Shown: positions 31,309 to 38,155 of the stretch, piece by piece
Layout: every line of letters begins with the position of its first letter
How positions within the stretch are numbered: the stretch's first letter is position 1
NCBI GenBank assembly: GCA_036378155.1
Contig: DASUXA010000058.1
Location: forward strand, 1-38,155
Source of the DNA: DASUXA01 sp036378155
GTDB lineage: Bacteria > Actinomycetota > Actinomycetes > Mycobacteriales > Micromonosporaceae
Length of the DNA stretch: 38,155 nucleotides
Reading direction: 5' to 3'
The notes under the pieces: generated by a model
Databases searched by the model: none
Seen by the model: the letters and a program-made list of their open reading frames with translations, nothing else
What the model was told of the DNA's origin: nothing
Program-made: the position numbers and the translations under genes

Positions 31309-31422
31309 TCACGACCAGCCCGGTTGCTGGAAGCAGTCCCAGGACTCGACGGCGTACCCGGCGGGTACCCGCCTCGGCAGCGCCGCCGCGACCGGTTCGG
31401 ACACCAGCGCACCATCCGCCAT
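31309..31422 (-). CDS. Possible 37-residue small protein before nuoB
   Basis: An ATG at 31422 opens a 37-codon frame starting MADGALVSEPVAAALPRRVP and ending AVESWDCFQQPGWS. About 85 percent of third positions are G or C, and the Trp/Cys-containing end looks like real protein. It lies 32 bases before the NuoB-like gene, in the same direction. I do not recognise the family, and the ribosome site is poor. Confidence 0.42.
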   Translation of the reverse strand: MADGALVSEPVAAALPRRVPAGYAVESWDCFQQPGWS

Positions 31423-31507
31423 GCCCGGGGACTCTAGCGCCGGGCGGTACCGCCGAACAGTGCCGAAACCGGCAACCCGGGTCGGCTCCTGTTCTACGCT
31501 GCGCAGC

Positions 31508-33007
31508 GTGGCGTACCTGGCGTCCGAACCGGCCGGGCCGACGAACCGTACGGCTCCTGCCGCACGCCGACCCAGCGACGACGCCGTCGACGAGGACTCC
31601 GACATGCCCGCGGGAGTCGCCGCCGGTCATCCCGCCACCGCCGAGGTGGGGCTGCGTACCCTCGCCGTCGGCGGCTGCGCCGCCGACGCGGCGGTCGCGG
31701 CGACCCTCGCCTGCTGCGTCGCGGAAAGTGTGCTGACCGGGATCGGCGGTGGCGGCTTCGCGGTGTACTACGACGCCGCCGCCCACGCCGTGACCTGCCT
31801 GGACTTCTTCTGTTCGGTACCGGGACTGGACGGCGACCGGGCACCGTCGCCGATGGTGCCGATCGAGGTCGCGTTCGGCGGGGTACCGCTGAGCTACCAG
31901 ATCGGCGAAGCGAGCGTGGCGGTGCCGGGGGTGCCGGCGGGGCTGGGCGAGATGTACCGCCGCTGGGGGCGGCTGCCGTGGCACGAACTGGTCGCGCCCG
32001 CCGTCGACCTGGCGCGCAGCGGCGTCGTCCTGCCGCACGAGCAGGCACGTACCCTCGTGTCGATCTCGGAGGCGATGCTGCCCGGGTTCGGCGCGTCGGT
32101 GTACTCGCCGAACGGTCGGCTGTTGGAGGGCGGCGACCTGATCTACCACCCGGGGCTGGACCTCGCCCTCGCCACGCTCGCCGAGGAGGGGCCGGGCGTG
32201 TTCTACACCGGCTGGGTCGGCGAGCTGATGGCCGAGACGGTACGGGCGGGCGGCGGGGTGCTCAGCGAGGCTGACCTCGCCGCGTACCGGGTGCACGACC
32301 TGCCGGTGCACCGAGCCACCGTGGCGGGTCGTACCGTGCTCGCCCGGCGGGACCTGAACGACACGATCGGTACCCTCGCCGCGCTCCCCGCCGATCTCGC
32401 CGACCGGCCCCGCGCGGCGCGTGCCGTGGCGCTCGCCGACGCCCTGGGGGTACGCGGCGGGCAACGGCTGGGCGACACGACGAACATCTCGGTGGTGGAC
32501 GGCGAGGGTAACGCCTGCGTGGTCACGGTGACGCTGGGTCTCGGTTCCGGTGTGTGGCTGCCCGGCCTCGGCGTACATCTGAACTCGATGCTCGGCGAGG
32601 GCGAGCTGATCACCGGGGACCCGGTACCGGGTCAGCGGATGGGTTCGATGATGTGCCCGCTGGTGGTGGTCGACGCGGACGGGCGGCTGGAGCTGGGCGC
32701 GGGGTCGGCGGGTGCCTCCCGGATCCGTACCGCGCTGCTGCACACGCTGGTCAACGTGCTCATCGACGGTCTCGACGTCGCCCAGGCGATCGCCCGACCC
32801 CGGTTCCACGTGGTCGACGAGGTGGTGCACGTCGAGGGCGGGTACGACGAGGCGGAGCTGTCCGGGCTCGCCACCGCCGGGTACAAGGTCAACCGCTGGG
32901 AGCGGATCGACCACTACTTCGGCGGTACCAGCGCGGTGGGGCGCGCCGGCGCGGCGGGCGACCCGCGCCGGGGCGGCGCGGCGCTGTTTCTGCCCCGACT
33001 GGCGTAG
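31508..33007 (+). CDS. Gamma-glutamyltransferase-family enzyme
   Basis: This 499-residue protein of the GGT (Ntn-hydrolase) family is shorter than the usual 550-580. The N-terminal part has GGCAADAAVAATLACCVAESVLTGIGGGGFAVYY. The nucleophile site is DTTNISVVDGEGNACVVT, with T324 as the predicted autoprocessing and catalytic threonine. GQRMGSMMCPLVVVDADG is typical of the small subunit. There is no clear signal peptide, so it may act in the cytoplasm. The substrate could be gamma-glutamyl compounds or a related acyl group. Confidence 0.87.
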   Translation: MAYLASEPAGPTNRTAPAARRPSDDAVDEDSDMPAGVAAGHPATAEVGLRTLAVGGCAADAAVAATLACCVAESVLTGIGGGGFAVYYDAAAHAVTCLDFFCSVPGLDGDRAPSPMVPIEVAFGGVPLSYQIGEASVAVPGVPAGLGEMYRRWGRLPWHELVAPAVDLARSGVVLPHEQARTLVSISEAMLPGFGASVYSPNGRLLEGGDLIYHPGLDLALATLAEEGPGVFYTGWVGELMAETVRAGGGVLSEADLAAYRVHDLPVHRATVAGRTVLARRDLNDTIGTLAALPADLADRPRAARAVALADALGVRGGQRLGDTTNISVVDGEGNACVVTVTLGLGSGVWLPGLGVHLNSMLGEGELITGDPVPGQRMGSMMCPLVVVDADGRLELGAGSAGASRIRTALLHTLVNVLIDGLDVAQAIARPRFHVVDEVVHVEGGYDEAELSGLATAGYKVNRWERIDHYFGGTSAVGRAGAAGDPRRGGAALFLPRLA

Positions 33008-33008
33008 C

Positions 33009-33046
33009 GACCGGGTGCCCTGCTCCTGTTCGCCCGGCACCCGGTC
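33009..33046. terminator. Bidirectional terminator
   Basis: GACCGGGTGCC (33009-33019) and GGCACCCGGTC (33036-33046) form a perfect 11-bp stem around a 16-base loop. It lies between the convergent GGT-like and TetR genes. Confidence 0.78.
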
Positions 33047-33791
33047 AGGACTGCGTCTTGTCGCCGCCCCGCCCGCGTTCGGTCGTCAGACCGATGAGCG
33101 CGGCCATGACCCGCGCCTGGTGGTCGAACCACGCTTCACGTTCGTCGATGGTCTTGTCGAGCCGACCGAACACTTCGAAGCTGACCGCGCCGAAGATCTC
33201 GGTCCAGGCGATCAGTCCGCGAGCCATCACCGACTCGGTCACCCCGTCGGCGACCAGGTCGGCGATCGCCGTGACTTCGGCGCGGAGCGCGCGGGGCAGC
33301 GGCGGCGCGTGGAGGGGGTCCGGCTCGGCGAGACCGTGCCGGCACGCGTCGGCGAGGATGCGTCCCATCACGAGTACGGGTCTCGCGGACGGCCCGACGG
33401 TGTCCTGCGGCGCCGCGTATCCGGGCACGGGGCTGCCGTAGATGAGGGCGTACTCGTACGGCTGCGCCAATGCCCAGCGGCGCACCGCGTGTGCCACCGC
33501 GAGCCACCGCCCGAGCAGGTCGTCGCGGTCGGTCACGGCGGCGTCCGCCTTCTCGGTCGCCTCGCCCATCGCGTCGTAGGCGTCGATGATCAGCGCGGTG
33601 AGCAGGTCGTCGCGGCTGGCGAAGTACCGGTACACCGCGGACGAGACCATCCCCATGTCCCGCGCGACGGCGCGGAGCGAGAGGTTCGCGCCGTCGGCGG
33701 CGAGGTGCCGGCGGGCGACTGCCTTGATTTCCTCGGTGATCTCGGCACGCACCCGTGCCCGGATCGAACCGGCCGTACGACGATCCGCCAT
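33045..33791 (-). CDS. TetR-family regulator
   Basis: This 248-residue TetR-type repressor has the helix-turn-helix ITEEIKAVARRHLAADGANLSLRAVARDMGMVSSAVYRYFASRDDLL. A C-terminal domain (WALAQPYEYALIYGSPVPGY) of the TetR_C_13 type follows. The start MADRRTAGSI at 33791 is preferred. It is divergent from the NAD-epimerase gene, and the two copies of the AGAGC-ACC-GCTCT palindrome between them are its probable operators. Confidence 0.92.
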   Translation of the reverse strand: MADRRTAGSIRARVRAEITEEIKAVARRHLAADGANLSLRAVARDMGMVSSAVYRYFASRDDLLTALIIDAYDAMGEATEKADAAVTDRDDLLGRWLAVAHAVRRWALAQPYEYALIYGSPVPGYAAPQDTVGPSARPVLVMGRILADACRHGLAEPDPLHAPPLPRALRAEVTAIADLVADGVTESVMARGLIAWTEIFGAVSFEVFGRLDKTIDEREAWFDHQARVMAALIGLTTERGRGGDKTQS

Positions 33792-33815
33792 GCCCGAGAT
33801 TGTTGCACAAAAACG

Positions 33816-33828
33816 AGAGCACCGCTCT
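33816..33828. promoter_or_regulatory. TetR operator copy 1
   Basis: AGAGC-ACC-GCTCT, a 5-bp-arm palindrome, overlaps the start of the -35 box TTGACG (33828-33833) of the rightward promoter. Confidence 0.75.
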
Positions 33829-33856
33829 TGACGTTGTCCGTAGTCCACGCGACTAT
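33828..33856 (+). promoter_or_regulatory. Promoter of the NAD-epimerase gene
   Basis: TTGACG (33828-33833), 17 bases, then GACTAT (33851-33856), between the two operator copies. It should drive the gene at 33904. Confidence 0.6.
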
Positions 33857-33865
33857 TGACCCGAA

Positions 33866-33884
33866 CAGAGAGCACCGCTCTCTG
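33866..33884. promoter_or_regulatory. TetR operator copy 2
   Basis: CAGAGAGC-ACC-GCTCTCTG is a perfect palindrome with 8-bp arms. It sits just after the promoter, where binding would block transcription start. Its centre is 53 bases from copy 1, about five helical turns. Confidence 0.82.
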
Positions 33885-33903
33885 AATCGATGAGGGGTCT
33901 GCC

Positions 33904-34809
33904 ATGTCACTGCACGTCATCGTGGGAGCCGGTCCGGTCGGTACCGCCACCGCCCAGCTGCTCGCCGAGCACGGTCACCGGGTCCGCGTCGTCTCGCGCC
34001 GAGGTACCGGACCCGAACACCCCGCGATCGAGCGGGTCGCCGCCGACGCGTCGGACGCCGACCGGCTCACCGACCTGGCGACCGGCGCGGACGCGCTGTA
34101 CAACTGCGCCAACCCGCAGTACCACCGGTGGCTCACCGACTGGCCGCCGCTCGCCTCCGCGCTGCTCACCGCCGCCGAGCGCACCGGGGCGGTGCTCGCC
34201 ACGACGAGCAACCTGTACGGGTACGGCCCGGTCGACGGACCGATCACCGACGCCACCCCGCTCGCCGCCACCCACCCGAAACTGCGGGTACGCGCCGACA
34301 TGTGGCGCGACGCGCTGACCGCGCACGACGCGGGTCGGATCCGGGCCACCGAGATCCGTTCCAGCGACTACCTCGAAGCGAATTCGATCTTCACCTTCGT
34401 GCTCGCCAAGCCGCTGCTCGCCGGCAAGCGCGCGTACGTGCCGGCTCCGCTCGACGTGAAGCACAGTTGGACCGCGATCGCCGATGCCGCGAAGACGCTG
34501 GTCACCGTGGCGACCGAGGAGAAGGCGTGGGGCCGAGCCTGGCTGGTACCGACCAACCCGCCGCTCACGATCCGGGAACTGGCGACCCGGTTCACCGACG
34601 TCGCCGGGGCGCCCAGGGCGAAGCTGAGCAGCATCCCGTACCCGGCGTTCTGGGCGACCGGGCTGTTCTCCCCGACGCTGCGCGAACTGCGCACCACGTA
34701 CTACCAGTGGTCGCGACCGTTCGTGCTGGACGCCGCCTCGACCGAGCAGGCGTTCGGGCTACGCCCGACCGACCTCGACACGGTGCTCGCCTCGACGATC
34801 CGTCGATGA
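33904..34809 (+). CDS. NAD-dependent epimerase/dehydratase (SDR)
   Basis: This 301-residue extended-SDR protein has the Rossmann start HVIVGAGPVGTATAQLLAEHG and the later SNLYGYGPVDGPITDATPLA region. The usual YxxxK is not evident, so it may be an atypical or NmrA-like member. WLVPTNPPLTIRELATRFTDVAG is typical of the family. TetR-controlled genes of this type often respond to small-molecule stress. The ATG at 33904 is preceded by GAGGGG. Confidence 0.85.
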   Translation: MSLHVIVGAGPVGTATAQLLAEHGHRVRVVSRRGTGPEHPAIERVAADASDADRLTDLATGADALYNCANPQYHRWLTDWPPLASALLTAAERTGAVLATTSNLYGYGPVDGPITDATPLAATHPKLRVRADMWRDALTAHDAGRIRATEIRSSDYLEANSIFTFVLAKPLLAGKRAYVPAPLDVKHSWTAIADAAKTLVTVATEEKAWGRAWLVPTNPPLTIRELATRFTDVAGAPRAKLSSIPYPAFWATGLFSPTLRELRTTYYQWSRPFVLDAASTEQAFGLRPTDLDTVLASTIRR

Positions 34810-34815
34810 CGGCGC

Positions 34816-35112
34816 TCAATCCGGCGGATACCAGGCCGCCGCCCGCATGTCGACCTTGTCGCCGCGCAACGGGGTACCCTCGGCGCGCAGCCGGCGCAGC
34901 GCCTCCCGCTCGCCGCCCGGCGGCAGCCGACCGGCGGCGTTGACCACCCGGTGCCACGGCACCAGCCCGCCGTAGTGCGACATCACCGAGCCGACCTGTC
35001 GTGGTCCCACGTCACCGAGGTAGTCGGCGATCGCGCCGTACGACATCACCCGACCCGGCGGGATGCGCTCCACCACCCGCAGCACCGCCTCGACGACGTC
35101 GTCCCTGGTCAC
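34816..35112 (-). CDS. Alkyltransferase-like protein (ATL, MGMT family)
   Basis: This 98-residue homologue of O6-alkylguanine-DNA alkyltransferase has Trp53 in VPWHRVV where repair enzymes have Cys (PCHRV). It therefore cannot accept alkyl groups but can bind O6-alkylguanine and recruit nucleotide excision repair, as in known ATL proteins. PPGRVMSYGAIADYLG and RQVGSVMSHYGG are the DNA-binding segments. The GTG at 35112 begins VTRDDVVEAV. Convergent with the epimerase gene, 6 bases apart. Confidence 0.9.
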   Translation of the reverse strand: MTRDDVVEAVLRVVERIPPGRVMSYGAIADYLGDVGPRQVGSVMSHYGGLVPWHRVVNAAGRLPPGGEREALRRLRAEGTPLRGDKVDMRAAAWYPPD

Positions 35113-35173
35113 GATCGGCCACCATATGGGACCGGTTCCTGATCTCGGAAGACCCGCAGGCCAGAATGGGTAG

Positions 35174-36298
35174 GTGCGGGAAGCGGTCACCGAAGCCGGA
35201 CGGGTCGTCGTCAAGGTCGGTTCGTCGTCGCTGACGACCGCCGCCGGTGGACTCGACCGGCGGCGGGTCGACGCGCTCGTGGACGCGCTGCACACGCTGA
35301 CGGCTGCCGGGCGCGAGGTGGTGCTGGTCTCCTCCGGCGCGATCGCCGCCGGACTCGCCCCGCTCGGGCTGCGCCGCCGCCCGCGGGACCTGGCGACCCA
35401 GCAGGCCGCCGCGAGTGTCGGTCAGGGTCTGCTGATGCGGGCGTACACCGAATCGTTCGGTCGGCACGAGCAGACGGTCGGTCAGGTGCTGCTCACCGTC
35501 GACGACGTCACCCGGCGGGCGCACTACCGCAACGCGTACCGCACCCTGCGCCGCCTGCTCGACCTGGACACGGTGCCGATCGTCAACGAAAACGACACGG
35601 TCGCCACCGAAGAGATCCGGTTCGGCGACAACGACCGCCTCGCCGCGCTGGTCGCCGCCCTGATCCGCGCCGACCTGCTGGTGCTGCTGTCCGACGTCGA
35701 CGCGTTGTACACGGGCGACCCGGCGAAGCCCGGGTCGCGCCGGATCGACGAGGTACGCGGCGAGGCGGACCTCGCGGACGTGACGGTCGGCAAGGCTGGA
35801 CGGGCCGGCGTCGGTACCGGCGGGATGATCACCAAGGTCGAGGCCGCCCGGATCGCGACCGGCGCCGGCATCCCGGTGGTACTGACCTCCGCCGCGCTCG
35901 CCGACGCGGCACTGACCGGAGAACCGGTCGGCACCCTGTTCCACCGGGTACGCGAGCGGCCCGCCGCCCGGCTGTTCTGGCTCGCCCACGCCACCACGCC
36001 GCGCGGTCGGCTGCGCCTGGACGACGGCGCGGTACACGCGGTGGTTGCCCGACGCAAGTCGCTGCTGCCGGCGGGCGTCACCGGCGTCGAGGGCACGTTC
36101 ACCGCGGGCGACCCGGTCGACCTGGTCGACCCCGCCGGCTCGCCGGTCGCGCGCGGACTGGTCAACTACGACGCGGTCGAACTGCCCGCGCTGCTCGGGC
36201 GGTCCACGGGCGACCTGGCCGCCGCGTTCGGACCGGGATACGAGAAGGAGGTCGTCCACCGCGACGACCTGGTACTGCTGGGATCGGAATCATCATGA
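35174..36298 (+). CDS. proB: Glutamate 5-kinase
   Basis: This 374-residue enzyme phosphorylates glutamate, the first step of proline synthesis. The kinase core (VVVKVGSSSLTTAAGG, VLVSSGAIAAGLAPLG, PIVNENDTVATEEIRFGDND, GTGGMITKVEAARIATGAGI) is followed by a C-terminal PUA domain (about 275-365). Its stop overlaps the proA start by 4 bases. The GTG at 35174 is chosen, and no strong ribosome site is visible. Confidence 0.96.
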   Translation: MREAVTEAGRVVVKVGSSSLTTAAGGLDRRRVDALVDALHTLTAAGREVVLVSSGAIAAGLAPLGLRRRPRDLATQQAAASVGQGLLMRAYTESFGRHEQTVGQVLLTVDDVTRRAHYRNAYRTLRRLLDLDTVPIVNENDTVATEEIRFGDNDRLAALVAALIRADLLVLLSDVDALYTGDPAKPGSRRIDEVRGEADLADVTVGKAGRAGVGTGGMITKVEAARIATGAGIPVVLTSAALADAALTGEPVGTLFHRVRERPAARLFWLAHATTPRGRLRLDDGAVHAVVARRKSLLPAGVTGVEGTFTAGDPVDLVDPAGSPVARGLVNYDAVELPALLGRSTGDLAAAFGPGYEKEVVHRDDLVLLGSESS

Positions 36299-37548
36299 GC
36301 GTTCACGAGCAGGCGGTTCGGGCCCGGACCGCGAGCACCGCGTTGGCTGTCGCGACCCGCGCCGTGAAGGACCGCGCCCTGCTCGCCATGGCGGATGCCC
36401 TGGTCGCCGGTACCGACCAGATCCTCACCGCCAATGTCGGGGACCTTGCCTCGGCACGCGAGTCCGGCACCCCGGCGGCGCTGCTCGACCGGCTCGCGCT
36501 GTCGAAGTCGCGGATCGAGGGGATGGCGGACGGGCTGCGGCAGACCGCCGCGCTGCCGGACCCGGTCGGCGAGGTGGTACGCGGTTCGACCCTGCCGAAC
36601 GGGCTGGAACTGCGGCAGATCCGGGTCCCGTTCGGGGTGGTCGGGATCATCTACGAGGCGCGACCGAACGTCACCGCGGACGCGGCGGGACTGTGTGTGA
36701 AGGCGGGCAACGCGGTACTGCTGCGCGGGTCGTCGTCGGCTGCCCGGTCCAACACGGCGATCGTGGCGCTGCTGCGCGACGCGCTGGGCGAGGCGGGACT
36801 GCCTGTCGACGCGATCCAGTTGGTCGACGCCGCGAGCCGGGAGTCGGTCAAGGAACTGATGCGCGCCCGTGGACTGGTCGACGTGCTCATTCCGCGAGGC
36901 GGGGCGAACCTGATCAAGACGGTGGTCGAGGAGTCGACGGTACCGGTGATCGAAACCGGGGTGGGCAACTGCCACGTGTACGTCGACGCCGACGCCGACC
37001 TCGACATGGCGCTGGCGATCCTGCTCAACGCGAAGACGTCGCGCCCGTCGGTGTGCAACGCCGCCGAATCGCTGCTCGTACACCAGGCGGTCGCCGAGCC
37101 GTTCCTGGCCGCCGCGCTGCCGGCGCTGGCGCAGGCGGGCGTGACCGTCCACGGTTCGCCCGAGGTGGTCGACGCCGGCATGCGCGCCGATGTGCGGGTG
37201 GTACCGGCGACCGAGGAGGACTACGCCGCCGAGTACCTGTCGCTCGACCTGTCGGCGGCGGTGGTGCCGTCGCTGGACGCCGCGGTGGAGCACATCCGGC
37301 GGTACGGGTCCGGTCACTCCGAAGCGATCGTCACCGGGTCCGGTCCGGCTGCCCGGCGCTTCGTCGCCGCGGTCGACGCGGCGGCGGTCCTGGTCAACGC
37401 CTCGACCCGGTTCACCGACGGCGGAGAGTTCGGGTTCGGCGCGGAGATCGGGATCTCCACCCAGAAGCTGCACGCCCGGGGTCCGATGGGACTGCCGGAG
37501 CTGACCTCGACGAAGTACGTCGTCACCGGCGACGGGCACGTCCGCTGA
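36295..37548 (+). CDS. proA: Glutamate-5-semialdehyde dehydrogenase
   Basis: This 417-residue enzyme reduces gamma-glutamyl phosphate to glutamate-5-semialdehyde with NADPH, the second step of proline synthesis. The aldehyde-dehydrogenase-like fold shows VPFGVVGIIYEARPNVTADA, GNAVLLRGSSSAARSN and the catalytic cysteine C254 in RPSVCNAAE. The ATG overlaps the proB stop (ATGA), so the two products are translationally coupled. The C-terminus GEFGFGAEIGISTQKLHARGP is typical. Confidence 0.97.
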   Translation: MSVHEQAVRARTASTALAVATRAVKDRALLAMADALVAGTDQILTANVGDLASARESGTPAALLDRLALSKSRIEGMADGLRQTAALPDPVGEVVRGSTLPNGLELRQIRVPFGVVGIIYEARPNVTADAAGLCVKAGNAVLLRGSSSAARSNTAIVALLRDALGEAGLPVDAIQLVDAASRESVKELMRARGLVDVLIPRGGANLIKTVVEESTVPVIETGVGNCHVYVDADADLDMALAILLNAKTSRPSVCNAAESLLVHQAVAEPFLAAALPALAQAGVTVHGSPEVVDAGMRADVRVVPATEEDYAAEYLSLDLSAAVVPSLDAAVEHIRRYGSGHSEAIVTGSGPAARRFVAAVDAAAVLVNASTRFTDGGEFGFGAEIGISTQKLHARGPMGLPELTSTKYVVTGDGHVR

Positions 37549-37556
37549 GCCAGGCG

Positions 37557-38155
37557 ATGACGGCGCGGACCATCGGCGTGGAGGAGCGCCGGGCCCGGCT
37601 CGCCGCGCGGCACCTGCTGCTCCCGGCCTCCCGGACCGACGACGTCCCGGGGGTCGCCGACGCCCTGGTCGCGCTGCACTCCAGCGACCCCGTCTCGGTC
37701 TACCTGTCCGCGTTCGCCCGGATGCGCACGCCCCTTGTGCCGGCCGTCGAGAAGGCGTTGTACGACGACCGCAGCGTGGTGCGCCACCACGGCATGCGAC
37801 GGACGCTCTGGGTGGCGACGCCCGACGTCGTCCGCCTGATCCATGCGGCGGCCACCCGTCGGCTGTTCCTGGTCGAGCACCGGCGGACAGCGAAGCTGCT
37901 GGGGGAGGCGGGCGTCGCCGACCCCGAGCAGTGGCTGCGGACCGCCCGCGAGCACGTGCTCACGGCTCTTCACGAGCACGGCGCGATGAGCGCGCGCACG
38001 CTGGGGGAGACCGTCCCCGAGCTGCGCCAGCCGCTGGTGCTCGCGGCCGGCTCACGCAACGAGATCACGGTGGCCGCGCACACGCGCGTGCTGCTGCAGC
38101 TGGCCTTCGAGGGCGAGATCATCCGCGCCCGTCCGGTCGGGAGCTGGGTGAGCGG
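37557..38155 (+). CDS. Winged-helix YcaQ/AlkX-type protein, truncated by window end
   Basis: The frame starts at the ATG at 37557 and runs 199 codons to the edge without a stop. The product begins MTARTIGVEERRARLAARHL and contains VALHSSDPVSVYLSAFARM and VVRHHGMRRTLWVATPDVV. LVLAAGSRNEITVAAHTRVLLQ follows. This matches the HTH_42 winged-helix family, which includes YcaQ/AlkX DNA glycosylases acting on DNA crosslinks. It starts 8 bases after proA, possibly in the same transcript. GGTACC does not occur in this part. Confidence 0.85.
   Translation, partial: MTARTIGVEERRARLAARHLLLPASRTDDVPGVADALVALHSSDPVSVYLSAFARMRTPLVPAVEKALYDDRSVVRHHGMRRTLWVATPDVVRLIHAAATRRLFLVEHRRTAKLLGEAGVADPEQWLRTAREHVLTALHEHGAMSARTLGETVPELRQPLVLAAGSRNEITVAAHTRVLLQLAFEGEIIRARPVGSWVS

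Noticed and set aside
30008..31507. Long plus-strand open frame running into the GGT-like gene
   Set aside because: It is antisense to the EamA and NuoB genes and has Arg/Gly/Gln-rich shadow composition. The GGT-like protein itself starts at the GTG at 31508.
31277..33040. Long minus-strand open frame preceding NuoB
   Set aside because: It is the antisense of the GGT-like gene; high-GC third positions leave frames open on the other strand. Only the last 178 codons are NuoB.

Overview
This window is high-GC actinobacterial chromosome, probably from the Micromonosporales (Micromonosporaceae-like). The basis is the gene content, the heavy use of GTG starts and several apparently leaderless genes. 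The core gene order also matches the mycobacterial Rv0991c-Rv0996 neighbourhood. The genus is not certain. The six-mer GGTACC is very common to the right of position 3966 and almost absent to the left.

Layout. (1) 1-3892 is an accessory segment with a Streptomyces-like flavour. It holds a DUF6508 protein, a leftward cassette of two or three overlapping small genes divergent from a short GntR regulator with a palindromic operator between them, and a beta-lactamase-fold serine hydrolase. It ends exactly at the 3' end of a tRNA-Ala(CGC) gene (3893-3966). The acceptor stem of that tRNA carries a G-G mismatch, as expected if an integrating element replaced the 3' end. (2) 4049-11139 is a conserved growth and division block: SepX/GlpR, a GNAT acetyltransferase, the MoeA-like Glp, GalU and a membrane diguanylate cyclase run leftward. 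Divergent from them are 5-formyltetrahydrofolate cyclo-ligase and a Ruc-like FmdB zinc-ribbon chaperone preceded by a CIRCE heat-shock operator. (3) 11175-20770 is mixed housekeeping: a TetR/DUF2306 pair with a shared operator, small proteins, a Fur regulator with an MpaB-type oxygenase, an MFS transporter, a RecB-like nuclease, MarC, a SigE-family sigma factor with its partner, and a small membrane protein with a PH-domain protein. (4) 20767-29754 contains a TrmH methyltransferase, three genes typical of the ethylmalonyl-CoA pathway (MaoC hydratase, acyl-CoA dehydrogenase, CitE-like lyase) scattered among other genes, thioredoxin behind a SigR-type promoter, an Rv2578c-family radical SAM protein behind an SOS box, two DUF4190 proteins and two SDRs. 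(5) 29786-38155 has a DMT transporter with an orphan NuoB, a gamma-glutamyltransferase-like enzyme, a TetR/NAD-epimerase pair with twin operators, an alkyltransferase-like protein, proB-proA, and a truncated winged-helix YcaQ/AlkX-type protein at the window edge.

The most informative signals are regulatory: CIRCE, SOS, SigR and two TetR operator sets are all readable in the DNA. The diguanylate cyclase placed directly in front of galU-glp-gnat-sepX suggests a link between c-di-GMP and division or envelope functions. No CRISPR array, rRNA or complete insertion sequence was seen.
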